From positions 10,672,501 to 10,736,500 of the forward strand of contig OU015568.1 in the NCBI GenBank assembly GCA_907165135.1: 64,000 bases of DNA. The letters run 5' to 3'. This stretch comes from Oikopleura dioica. Taxonomy: Eukaryota; Chordata; Appendicularia; Copelata; Oikopleuridae. The position numbers were made by a program, and so were the translations under genes. Below are positions 1 through 11,700 of the stretch, in pieces; the stretch's first letter is position 1; every line of letters starts with the position of its first letter. The notes beneath the pieces were generated by a model that was not told the DNA's origin, did no database searches, and saw nothing but the letters and a program-made list of their open reading frames with translations.

Positions 1-3000
1 AACGGATTTCAGCGCCACTTCGACGCCACTTTTGCGCTCGCTCGCACGTTTCACGATACTATAACTTCCTCGACTCGTGATACCGCTGTGAATGCGGTAT
101 TCTTCTTTCAGTAGGTCGTAGTTTCTTTCCAAGTTCGATTTCTCCAGCGAAAGGTCTGCTTTACATTCGGCTTGGCCAACTGCGTTGCTGGCGTAGCATG
201 CGATTGTGCCCTGAAATCAACGCTCGATCGGGACTTTTTTGGTTCGTGTACCTGTGTGACCCAGTTTGATAAAATAAGAGTCGACTCGCCATTAGCAGAG
301 GAAGTAATTTCCACGTTTTTATCGCCCAGAAGGAAGGCACGGTCGTTAAGGGACCATCGTATCACCGCTTTAAAGTTTTTATTCGTTATCTATATTTTTC
401 TTTTACCTTGCGGGTTTGATTTGACGCTCACAAAAAATTTTGCTGTGCCACCGATTGGAATCGTTACGTCTTCAACGATTTGGTCGAAGGCAGGCGTCGC
501 TTGAGAGGAAATTCTGGAGCGAATATCTGTATGGTTGAGTTTGATAACGTTGACAACGCATCTGGACTCGACTATTCCAACATTGTTTACAACTCGACCA
601 ATGTACGCGCCGTGGTCTTGCTGAAGAATCGGTTCTATGATCAGATCGTACTGATTTCGAAATGACGATATTTTCATCCTCTTTGTTTCTGTCAGCTGAT
701 CTCCATTTTTATAAAAAGAAACAGGGCCACCAGTCGCTTCCATTGAAAGAACAAGACGAGATCCTTCATTGACTGTAGTATTGCTGAGTCTACGAAGAAT
801 CTCTGGTTTCTGTGGCAAGGCCTGATTTTCAAATTCAAGATTATGTTGTAAGTCTAAATATTTATATACTCTTTCGCGAGAGGTTAATGCACTTTCGCGG
901 GTATATTTGAAGCAAAATATTGCCTTATCCAAAATAAGTTTTAATAAAAATTCGAGAAATTGGGAAACGAGATTATTTAGAAACCACGCGCATATTTCCG
1001 TGTAAATACAGCAGATTCTGAGTCCAATTTGAGAAACGGTGGAAAGTTGATTAGGCGAATTTGGAGTAAGTTGGTTAGTATTCTTGAACTTTTCCTTGAC
1101 GTAGCTGGGTCTAATCGAGCGCCCGTGTTCAGTATCAGTGTCGTCGCTGAGATAGAGGTCAGAGCGGGAACAGTACTCGTCACAAGAGCTCAGTAAATCG
1201 GGCATGGCGGGCGGCCTCATCGCATGTTCCACTACTACATGACAAGCTCGATAAGCGCTTCCTTTGTAGTTATACACTGATATTGCATACTCGCCACCAT
1301 GTTCCATCGCGGCCTGTTTTTGTTTCAATGAAATTTTCCTCGTGATCAAAAAACTCGGGAACTTTGAAACTTTCCTGGTTGACAAACAGGTTCCATTTTC
1401 CGTTGCAAATTTTTCTTATTTGATAGCCATTTTGCCCGCTTGTAAGCATGTTCCCTTCACGAAACCACTTCACGTCGGGCTCAGGAACACCTAGACATTC
1501 TAAAGAGGCTGGCGGGTATTTTTCTAAAATACCTGTGACCTCACAAGAAAGTGATAACGATGAGAGAAGAGGAATATGCATCGGGCCTTTGTTGAAGAAT
1601 GATATCTTGGGCAAGGACTCGGCAAGATCGTCTGAGGAGGCTTTTGCAATCTGATTATTAGAGTGACACTTCCGAAAGAATGGGGTTAAAAGCATCAAAC
1701 CATTCGAAGCCTTTCCTTCTACTTCCGTGTCTGAACCGCCACCAGCAGTTAGATATTCTTCATCTGTTGTTGTCATGTTGCTCACGTTAGATGGTGTTCG
1801 TCTCACAGAAACCTACGAAATATGCTCAGTTGTTTCGAATTGACGTTTTCCCTCGTACCTTCAAATTTACATCTGAATCGTACGCTTCGTTAGAAGTCAT
1901 ATATTCCGAATCAGAACAAAAGGAGTTCCTCTTCATTTCATCAGAACCTCCAGGAATCAGAAGCTTATCCGGCGGAGTTGGTGATTCGCGGGGACTGGCA
2001 GTCGGTGTCTCCATGCAGGCACTTTCATATCCACCAGAATAATATTCAGAATCCGTGGGACTTGGTGCCCGACGTGAGCGGTATTCCAAAGGCGGGGCAC
2101 AGTAGCTTGGGGAGATTCTTGCGATTTCTGGTTGTTGTGGGGCAAAAATCTTTGCTCGAGGAACTGGAATTGGTTCCGGAAGATGAGGTGGATCAACTTT
2201 GTGAAGAGACTGATCAGACGTTGATGACGATTCCGTTGAATCAGCCTTGTCTACAGGGAGAATACAGAACTGACGCAAAAATCTAATGATAAGCCAGAGT
2301 TATCTGTATCCCTGCCCAAGCTGTTGCCAAATGTAGGTGCCAGGCGTCGCTGCTTCATTTGTGTCTTGACGTCGGCCAGTGTTCGTTGGTTTTTTTCTAA
2401 GTGCGTGGTAAAATTTTATTGCAAAATGAGCATGTTACCTAGGGAGCCATTACTAGGACTTCTGGTGCTTAATGACGTATCTGCTGGGAGCCTTGGACTA
2501 GACAGGGCTCAATTTGTGTTTTCTAGTACACATAATTATCCGACCGCTACCGTAATACAAGGTTATTTCCCTTGTCAGAAGCTATTTATAGAGCCCAGTC
2601 CTAGGACGCTGAGGCGTTACCCTCGTCAAGGACGGAGGAACTACCGGCGGAAGACTAGTCAAAGACTCGGGACGGGACTTCGGAGAGTTAAAAGAAAGCA
2701 CATTCGCCTTGCTTGAAACGGATCCATGCGGATTTTCGGCAAGTATTTCGTAAAGCCCAGTGGGCGTCTTTGATGATTTCAAAAAACTTTTTGCGGAGCC
2801 GGAAATCATGAAAAAAGTGCTAGTGCAGTTTTGTCAGGCTCGTCGAGACGAGTCGATTGGTATACGTCACTCTTGAAAATTTTAAGGATTTACCGGTTAA
2901 CCGGCTGATTACCGGAAATCACGCTGTCAGCTCCCGTTTTTGTTCTAGTCGTCGGATTTGTATGTTTGAAGCGTCAAAATGATCCTTATGATCAGGGCTT

Positions 3001-5579
3001 CTGTAGCCTCCGAGATGAGACCCATATCTCAACTCCTGCCGAGCTTATCACTAAAAGTTTGATTTTTACGCACTTTTTGCAGTTTGAAAGTTCATAACGT
3101 AAAATTTGTACGGTAAATACTAATAAATCTTCTTCGGTTTTGATAGACAATTGAAAATTAATAATACCCATCGTTCAAAACCTTGTAACCAGCCGGTAAA
3201 AAAGCCCTGAATCAAAATTATGCCCTCAAAGACCACTTTTTTGATTATATTCACCAAGATATGTGAATTTCAGGAAATTTAAATTATTCTAGTGATGATT
3301 TTTCGGAGATAAGGGATATAATGATGAAAATGCGCTTTTACGCAACTTCAGCGGCTAAATGAAGTGCAGAGGACTCCAGCGACACAAGTTAAACTACCAA
3401 TAAGTGCGAGAAGAAGACTTCGCTATAAAAAGGCTCAGAAAATGCGGACTTAGGTATTTAGATCGGTATTCAATTTTTGACCGAGTCTTATCACTGACTT
3501 CTTTGAAGAAACAAATTATGTATGAATAAATAAATGATGTGAGTGAGAATTACGGGGAAGCTTTCAGTTCGAGCGGGGTCTTATAGTCGACAGTCCAGCC
3601 AGATTTTTCGTACTTGATTCTACATTTTAATTCTCGGCAAGCCGGTCATCTATTTTTGTTAATTAAACCAACTGTGAGAGATCTAAGCCTGCACGATTAT
3701 GAGTACTGCTAGAAATCACGAGTTAGTTAGAAAGACTCATGGATCTAATGAGAATATTCATCACCTGATTCCTGGCATAGAGGGCTCGAAGCTTTATAAT
3801 TTATTTAGCATCAACATTAGAATAATTTAAATTTCCTGAAATTCACATATCTTGGTGAATATAATCAAAAAAGTGGTCTTTGAGGGCATAATTTTGATTC
3901 AGGGCTTTTTTACCGGCTGGTTACAAGGTTTTGAACGATGGGTATTATTAATTTTCAATTGTCTATCAAAACCGAAGAAGATTTATTAGTATTTACCGTA
4001 CAAATTTTACGTTATGAACTTTCAAACTGCAAAAAGTGCGTAAAAATCAAACTTTTAGTGATAAGCTCGGCAGGAGTTGAGATATGGGTCTCATCTCGGA
4101 GGCTACAGAAGCCCTGATCATAAGGATCATTTTGACGCTTCAAACATACAAATCCGACGACTAGAACAAAAACGGGAGCTGACAGCGTGATTTCCGGTAA
4201 TCAGCCGGTTAACCGGTAAATCCTTAAAATTTTCAAGAGTGACGTATACCAATCGACTCGTCTCGACGAGCCTGACAAAACTGCACTAGCACTTTTTTCA
4301 TGATTTCCGGCTCCGCAAAAAGTTTTTTGAAATCATCTTTGCTGTTTTGTGCAGTTGGCTTTGGGTCATGATCGGTTCGTCATCGTCGTCCTTGTAGAAT
4401 GTGACCACCGGAGCGGGATAGCCTAAGACCTCGGCTCTCAGAACAAAACCGCCGGTTTCGTCTAGTGTTACATCACGCATTGGAAGTGGGAAATATGGCT
4501 TCGGAGAGTTCTTCGTCTTTTATTTGGTTTGCGAGATTTTTCTCGCTAGCGTAATTTGTATTTTATCAATAATATCCATTTGCTTTTTCTATAAACATCT
4601 ACATGTAAAATCCTAAAAAGCAAATTACCTACTTCCTGATTGAACTTTTCTTTGAAATGTAGGCCTCTGTCGTTTACGATTATGTAAATCATACTCGAAC
4701 ATGTTCTTGTAATAACAAACCTTTTCCTTTGGATTGTTGTCCATTACAATTTCCGTTCGTTGGGTGAACACTGGTCGCGCGCCACTTCGGCGAATTGATA
4801 ATTCAATTTTAACCAAATACTTTTGTCCTGAAAATTCTGTGTTTCGACGCCTTGTTCTTCCTCGGTCGGTGCCGATAGAACGGTTACTCCTAGGCGGTGT
4901 TGGAAAAAATAGTCACTTAGCACTTGAATCTTTGCTTTTTGTTGCCTTCAACAATCTCTAAAAGTTCCATCACCATTCCTACTACTTCTTCCACTTCTAA
5001 GCGATTCGTTATCACGCATTGATCCAGCATCATCCTTCGAATCGCCGCGGAAAAGTTTTTTCAATCGGTTGATGCTCGTATCTCGGAAAGACTTTCGCGA
5101 TCCCGTCTCCGAGTTTCGATCGAATCCTAGGACCGCGGATTTTTTTTCAGGGAAGAAAAATTTGAATTTACCAGAATTGAGTGTTGATGTGGAGCCGGAT
5201 TTGACCAATTGTCCCGGCTCCGTTGATTGAACGGATGGAGGGCGGTTGGTACTCTTGTCCTCTTTTTTGCTTAAAAATGTTCGCGAAATTTTAAAGTTTA
5301 TCGGGTGCTATAACAAAAATCGTATCCGGAGTAAGCTTGTTTATGAAAGTCTGCATTGTTATCTGATGATTTGATTATTTAACTGTTACGTCTTAACATT
5401 TTAACTTTATTTTTAGCGACCATTTCCCATATCTGTCTCGTGAAAGAGATCTTCCGATTCTTCGTATTGCTTTCTTCATTTTTCTTCGTTAAAATCTCTC
5501 TAGGGCAGTCAATGATGTCGATTTTTTCCGGAAGAGATCTCAAGGTCACTCGCCTGAGGCGTAAATCCCAACTGTCCAC
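1..5579 (-). CDS. Ig-domain muscle-type protein kinase (obscurin/SPEG/titin-kinase-like), partial
   Basis: Likely a giant sarcomere-associated kinase of the MLCK/obscurin/SPEG class. Reading leftwards: basic Ser-rich N-terminal exons (about 5579-4600); an Ig domain (4518-4338, then 2768-2700) interrupted by an inverted-repeat element; a Pro/Ser linker; a Ser/Tyr-rich linker (about 2265-1859, with repeated SDSEY-type acidic Tyr motifs); an Ig domain with CEVTGVPEPDVKWFREG (about 1560-1280, introns 1813-1858, 1491-1532 and 1314-1374); another Ig (about 820-550); a further Ig (530-150) ending in TIACYASNAVGQAEC; then a kinase N-lobe at 110-1 (GSYSIVKRA glycine loop, VALKS lysine) cut by the window edge. 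Introns 368-406 and 211-251 are GT-AG and keep the frame. The 5' end, the exon limits between 5.6 and 4.6 kb, and the 1200-820 region are uncertain. The class is clear from Ig-kinase order; which member is not. Confidence 0.75.
1314..1374 (-). other. Probable GA-AG non-canonical intron
   Basis: On the coding (minus) strand the exon ends ...GTCAACCAG and the intron would run GAAAGTTTC...AAAACAG, 61 bp, phase 0. Splicing here gives LFVNQAAMEHGGEYAI, which has exactly the spacing of the Ig motif from strand E to the Tyr-corner. A canonical GT donor nine bases earlier also keeps frame but deletes three residues of that motif. GA-AG introns are known in Oikopleura dioica; the choice here is inference from domain spacing. 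Confidence 0.55.
2772..3291 (+). repeat. Left inverted-repeat arm of foldback element copy 1
   Basis: Pairs over its whole 520-bp length with 3818-4337 on the opposite strand. The match stops at the base after AAATTATTCT on the left arm, where the sequence diverges into the spacer. Confidence 0.9.
3818..4337 (-). repeat. Right inverted-repeat arm of foldback element copy 1
   Basis: Reverse complement of the left arm 2772-3291. The near identity of the arms suggests either recent insertion or arm-to-arm conversion. Confidence 0.9.
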
Positions 5580-6302
5580 TCAAGCTCAGAGGAGCCGCAG
5601 CGGGCAGCTGATTTCGGCTGATCCCCTATCAATCCTTTATCAATTCGCAAAAGAAAGGAGGAGCGTCAGGAACCAGTCTCACGCCCCCGGGGGCACGTTG
5701 CAGCGATTCTCGCGTCCCGCCGCTCACAGTAAATTTCGCCTGATCAAAAGCAAAAGCAATAAACTACTGTATGCAGGATAATGGCGCTAATTTCATGTAC
5801 TTGCATCAGAAAGACCATTGGTCACAGCCACTTGCCACTCAGCACGCCGTTGATGGAAAGTACAACCTTGACTTTTGAACCGATCTAATTTCTCAAATCG
5901 CGTAGTTGGTATTCTGTGGCGACAGGGAATCAACATCGCCGTCTGGAGCTCTTGGGAGTTACTCGGGAAGGAAAGGCCTCACAGATTATCACAGATGATA
6001 GATTTTTATGTTGAAAGAAAAAATATAATTTTAATAAACACTTTCAAAAAGGAACACTTTGACCAACCTTTTCTTGCTGGCGCTTAGTATTTTACGAAAC
6101 GTTTCTAAAGCCAAGACTTCAAACAAACCGCCAAAGCCTACCATTTGCATGAACATCGAAATAAAGAATCTAAAGATGTTTATTAGGCTTAGCAATTGTC
6201 AGAAACCAGCCGTTCTGTAAACAGTTGATTCTGGGTGAGCGTAATTTTACTCATTTCCGCATAGTACCTTGATGATTAAGTTTGTCGTGAAAGAAATTTG
6301 TG
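5580..6302. other. Intergenic, no gene seen
   Basis: Between the divergent kinase gene (minus) and the small membrane-protein gene (plus). The part 5580-5780 is open on the minus strand and could hold a 5' exon or untranslated leader of the Ig-kinase gene. Nothing else supportable is seen. Confidence 0.4.
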
Positions 6303-6847
6303 ATGGCGAGTTTTAGAGAAATAACATTTGCAATTTCTTGCTTTGTTCTGTTGATTGGGGGCGCGTTATTTGCTGGGCTTTCGATTGGGATACGTTCGAG
6401 ATATTCTATTTCAAAGCGGTGTTAAAACCCAGAATTATAAAAAACTGACCAGCTGGTTAGAAGACACGGAAATAGTCTTAAATTTCGTGCTACTAATAAA
6501 CTGTTTAAATGCCCATCCAAATATGAAAATATAACACTCGGGCGTGGCTGGGGAATTACTGAACGTATCGAAAGACTCTTCGTGACTCCGCCGCCTATAA
6601 TGGCCGCAATTGAATCTTTCATCAGGGGCCATGCTGATCTTGATCTCAAATCATTGAAGGTACGTTTTTTTGGCTCTGATGTTTTGTATTCTTTTTTCAG
6701 GAACTGAATCTTCTGTTGGCTGCGATCGAGTATTTATCTTTGTCAATTGGTGGATTACTATTAATAATTTCGATAACAGGACTTTTTGCATCATGTTATC
6801 AGGAACGGAGTTTATTATTAACAATCGACGATTCTTGTTTCAAATAA
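6303..6847 (+). CDS. Small two-helix membrane protein, unknown function
   Basis: Three exons join in frame: 6303-6418, 6461-6659, 6701-6847, with introns 6419-6460 (GTGTTA...GTTAG) and 6660-6700 (GTACGT...TTTCAG). The product is 153 residues. Helix 1 lies at about residues 7-30 (FAISCFVLLIGGALFAGLSI), helix 2 at about 116-139 (LSLSIGGLLLIISITGLFA). The roughly 80-residue loop between them has one cysteine, one N-glycosylation site (NIT) and charged residues; the tail is short. The start is the first ATG of an open exon. The two-helix layout with a long loop recalls half of a tetraspanin, but I see no CCG motif or paired loop cysteines, so I assign no family. Individual exons are short, which makes the gene easy to miss. 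Confidence 0.6.
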
Positions 6848-8759
6848 CATGTTGCATCTTCTCGACTAATTTTGAAGAATTAGATTGTAATCTTGATTTT
6901 AAAAGTTGTCCTGCTCAAGTAGCGAGAGGATATTCTGACCACTCCCTCAAAAGTCGAAATTGGTGCTCTCCCTGTTTGCTGGTGCGCTCACAGTGCCAAT
7001 TTTAGGACTCAGTTGTCCTCAGCCAGCGCTTCCGAGGCTTATCCGGCCTTCCGTCAACGTGAATAAGATTGAGATTTCCTCTTAGAGAGGAAAATGCGAG
7101 TTATATTTATATAACACTTGTGTGGGTGATTAAAATCGTGTAATTACTTGTTACAACAAGCGGGAAATTAGGCATCTAAAATTCAACTTTTCTTCATGAT
7201 TTTATGTAACCAGTGTTTTGGTGGTACGAAAAAAGAGTAGTTTTCGAGATACTCTCAACTGAAAAGCAATTTGTAATTGAAACAACCGACGGAGGGCTCC
7301 GCCCAAAGTAACAGAAATAATTTTTGTTTAGACACGGTGAATAATAAAAAATAAAGCGACAACTTCCTACAGCTAAACTTGCGCTGTTTGCACTCGCTTT
7401 CGTGTTCTATCCAAATATTGCCAGGTCGTGGTGAGTTAATAAATAAAGAAATAATACAACTAGCATCTAAACACCGAAAAAGGATCTTACATCTTATGCA
7501 AGATAATTCTTAAAAACATGCGTCAGAAGATTCATTTGATTTTAGAGTTAAAAGTAAAGGCTTTAAATATAGCTCACACTTATGTTAGGCGGATAATCTA
7601 ATCCGAGCTCTAGCCTCTCTCGTCTGCGGTTTTGATGCGATATTTTCTCACCGCCAAAGCTAAGATAGTGTTTTCACTGCACACGTGAAGGATTATGCTG
7701 TAGACATTGATCAGAAGACACAATTTACTGAATTTATTGATACTATGCAGGTATTCTGGAGGCTCCTTATTTCATATAATTCGTTCTTAAATGAGTTCAT
7801 CAGCGATGGGAATGGTTCGTTTTAGACAGATTTAGGTCGAAAACGACAGCCTCCTAGATGCAAAGCGGAAAAGTTTTTTTAGAGTTCGATGAAGTGCTGC
7901 GGCTGGACCTCATTTCGTGAATACGAGAACGGATATCCCTCATCATGCTGCTCAGGCCAGGTTCTCACCGAATATCTAATCACTATTTCGCGTTTTCTAG
8001 CGTTTCTTTGGTGACTCTTTATAAGCTTATGCCCTGGATCCGGAGAATATCCGCCAAATATCAAGTTGGACTTGTAAAAAGGTAAAAAAGGCTACCAGAC
8101 AGTAGATACAGCTAGAATGAATAAACATGACGGAGAAACGTGAACAGCTCGTAGTAAATTAGAAAAGGGATCTGGGAGGATGAAGGCGCATTGAGCAGTA
8201 CACGCATGTTATGTGACCCCTACATGACCTCGGCTTTTACGTTCTTTAGCCGTTCACGATCGCCTGCGAAGAGGCGGCCTTTGGTGTGCTCAAATGGATC
8301 ATTCTAACGACGATTATTGAAATGGTTCGGAACAGTACTTGTTTTCTTCTATATCTCGAAAAAGAGTCGAACCATGATTTCTGCCATAATTGTTGAAATT
8401 GCGGCGGCTTCGCTTGCCATTTCTCTCATTCGAAAACCGCAAACTCACAAGCCGGAATATCTTTCTTATATGTGAAGGACTTTCTAATTATGCCGCAGAT
8501 ATTTTTCTTTCATAAACCGGTATATGCATTTTTAAAACTTCGCAACTTTCCTAATTGGAGAAATGCACAAAAAAGAGCTTCTAAAAGATAAGCCTCTCAA
8601 TATGTTTAGAAAGCCCTTGATCTGACAACTAAATAGACGGCGCAGTTTATTTAATATGGAATGAGTTTTATTGACTGAGATGTTCTTTCTCGGTTGTTTT
8701 GAATACAGATATGTACAAATAAAGAATACAAAATATCGTTTTCGATTCTTTTTTCATTT
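6848..8759. other. Intergenic, no confident gene
   Basis: AT-rich and mostly closed in all frames. A minus-strand open stretch at 7879-8064 (61 codons) has plausible composition but no partner exons or known motif. AATAAA-like signals near 7367 could serve the upstream plus-strand gene. Nothing else is supportable. Confidence 0.4.
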
Positions 8760-11700
8760 TTAAACGGCAATTTGTGTTGGAGGGTTGACGTCCTGAAGAA
8801 GAATTTCAATCTTGTGTCGAAGGTCTCGTGAGGTCGGCCGGAGTTCGGCATTCTCTTCCCAGCAAGCTAACATCAAGCTGTGCATTTCTTGCAATTCCGG
8901 GAAATCACAATTATCTGGCGGAGGCAGTCGCCAGCCGGAGAGTACTGCGTCCACAAGTTGTCTCCTGCTAAGTCCCCAGAAGGGCACAGACGTATTTCGA
9001 CAGCAAACCGACCACATGAGGACACCGAGCGCCCACACATCGGACATTTGTGAGAAGATACCCTTTGTGAAAACTTCAGGTGCACTGTTTCGTAATGGAA
9101 TGTAGCCGGAAAGTTCATCGGTTCCACGATTGCTCACGATGTCAAGAACTGGTTCGACATCTGTTTTGCTCGAAAGTTTGATCTTGAAGGTGTTTCCAGC
9201 TACCAAGACAGTATCCACACCCAAATGTCGCAGGATAAATTGGTTCGTATGAAGATAGGCAACTCCACAAGCAATCTGCTTCGAAATGGCAACGGGGTGC
9301 ATGGTTGGTCCCTCAGTAGCGAAATACTCAGCTAGGTTAGACTCGCACATTTCCATCACAACGAGTTTGGGATAATTGGCGGTCATAAATCCTTCGATCC
9401 GTAAGGTGTTCGGTTGATCCAATTGAGCCATGATCTTAAGCTCGTTGAGTTGTTCCTCCGTAGTGACCAAAAGCTCCTTAATGGCCACTGGTCTTCCGTA
9501 TAATTTTCCCGCCGAGATTTTCCCAAGTCGTCCAGATTTCAACGTCACGTCAATCGTGAGTGAGTCACGTGGAAGTTCGCCAGTTCCTTCTAGGATGCTC
9601 GCTTGACGAGAGCAGGGGACGAGGTCGACAGTGCCACTGATAGTCCCATGCCCGTTATTTGCATGGCTCGAAGTTGTAACCACAGAAAACTGCTCTATCG
9701 AGGATCGAGTGCCTTTTAGCCACTGAGGGTCGCCTCGTTTGCGGTAAAGTACGACCGCGATGACAAGTAAAGTGAGAGAAAAGAGGATCGCACCCGTGAT
9801 GATGCCAGCCAGCCACTGAGTGGTCGTCGAAGAGCCCCTCTTATACGGTCGTAGCAATACATCATCTGTCGTTTTGAATCGGATTGACTCAGACCAGTTC
9901 GAAGCTGAAATGCCGGGCGCAAGTTCAGAGTCGGGATGAACACGGACACGAGCTGAGTATTGAACTAGCGGTTGTAATTTGTCCAGCACAAAGGTAGACT
10001 CAGCGGTTTCAATAATTCTTTTGAGGCGGATGTTTGAAAGCTCTTCTATCAGCTCGATTTCGATCTTTTTCTGCCTTCTGCTGCTGGATGTTCTTCAAAG
10101 AAAAGGAGGAAATCAGCAGAATCGTGCGCTAAAAATTAAATATGAATATTTTTCACTCATCTTTTATAAAGCATTTGCATGAAGAACTTTTTCGCACGTA
10201 CCGAGTGACAATAGTCGCAGGTTTTTAACGACCAAGCGGTTTGGAATTGTTCGGGCGAGGGTGACCGCAATCTTCTTGGTGGTATAGCCAGCTTCTAAGG
10301 CGCTTTCTGAGGCGGCGTTTTCACTTTGAACCTCAAAGCGATATTCTTTGCTCCGATCCAAATTGGCGAGTTCTACTTCCGTGCGGTCGATTGTGCCGGT
10401 TGGTAAATCTACGTTTATGCAGGGCATGCAAGAGGACTCTTCCGCACACTCGCTGCACAAAACGCGATAGACGGTTTCATCTCCTATTCTTGGCCGTTTC
10501 CAGGATAGAAGTACATTCGTCGAATTCAAACTCTGGGCTCGGAGATTCTCGACTGGACCAGGAAGTGCCAGGCACGGGCCTGCTGACCCAGCGCGGAAAT
10601 GGCCGCTCTCACACGTGCAATCCTTTGATCCTGGGCGCGACGAGGAGTTTCGCGGACATCGTTGGCACTGACCGCGGCCGGGCGAAGACTTGTATGTACC
10701 AGCAGGGCATTCTGAAATTATTGCGTTATTACGAGTAGACACTAGAAAGTGGCATTTTCAAAAAACGAAAGGGTCTTCCAAGAGGCGAGTTAATTAAAGT
10801 CCTGTCACGGGTCGGACAAGCTCATTAGCGCGTAAAGAAGTTCCGAGCTTCTAAAAGAAATTCCGAAGCTGTAAGCTAACAAATGTTATTTTTACACCAT
10901 ATTTAGGCGGTGTCTAAATAGTCGATTTTCGGGGTGATTTCTAATCTGCTGGATTTTGATAACGCCGCGTCAAAATTGAAGAAGCGCCACTTCCGCCGAA
11001 AAAGGAGGCTGGTGAGAATGGTTGGGTAAATTCCACGACGCAAGTGCTCCCAAAATCCGCAAGCTATAACGCTATAAATGCTCCTCCCAACTCACAACAA
11101 GTAATTATCACTTGCATTTGCTGACGCCGCTTTTGGACCCGCTGCGCCCGCAAAGAAAACATTAGAAAGAAAAGGCGTTCTATTTTGGATTTGACGTCTA
11201 TTTCCGATATAAATCCACATGACAGCGAACTTTTGCATAAATTCTTGCAAATTCCAAATTTCTAATCTGAGGACAAAAGACTCTAGAATTTCCGCCGAGG
11301 ATGTGCGCCCAGCCCATTGTTGAATAGATAGGAAATGGGATACTCGATTGCCAAAAGAGGGTACTCTATTCATGCATTATCTTTGCGGTTAGATTGTTAC
11401 CTAAGCATTTTTGGCCGTCGTCGTCGCCCTGGTAGCCAGATTTGCAATTGCAGGAAGCAGAAGAGAGTCGCCAGAAACCATCTGATCCGCAGTGATAAGA
11501 AGGTTTGTCTCCTTAATTTAATGCACGATTAATAATCAAGTTTTAAACGAAGACACGTGATTTTTACTTTTAGTATGGTACTTGTGCTCTAAGTACTCTA
11601 AACAGGGCGCGTCGCGAGAAAAATCAACGCGGCGGAGGTCTGTTGCCCCAACACATGTGACAAAGAAAAACAACTTTACCGTTTTGAATTGCGTTTTCTA

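Larger units (their letters stand above)
2772..4337. mobile_element. Foldback/MITE-like element, copy 1 (520-bp inverted repeats, 3-bp target duplication)
   Basis: The 1,566-bp element begins GATGATTTCAAAAAAC and ends with its reverse complement. The two arms, 2772-3291 and 3818-4337, are each 520 bp and nearly identical; 526 bp of unique spacer lies between. TTT flanks both ends (2769-2771 and 4338-4340), a likely 3-bp target duplication. Each arm carries the palindrome-containing motif CTCGTCGAGACGAGTCG about 67 bp from the tip. I see no transposase reading frame, so it is non-autonomous. It lies inside an Ig-coding exon of the surrounding minus-strand gene. A diverged relative lies at 21780-22441. 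Confidence 0.9.

Noticed and set aside
2324-2716. Plus-strand 130-codon frame
   Set aside because: Antisense shadow of the Ig-kinase gene's linker exons; basic, repetitive translation.
3292-3817. Spacer of the first foldback element as a possible transposase remnant
   Set aside because: All six frames are closed at short intervals; nothing resembling a DDE domain is visible.
11092-11373. Minus-strand frame inside the Eph gene
   Set aside because: It lies in the 10712-11400 intron; the flanking exons join in phase without it and its translation has none of the Cys-rich spacing.
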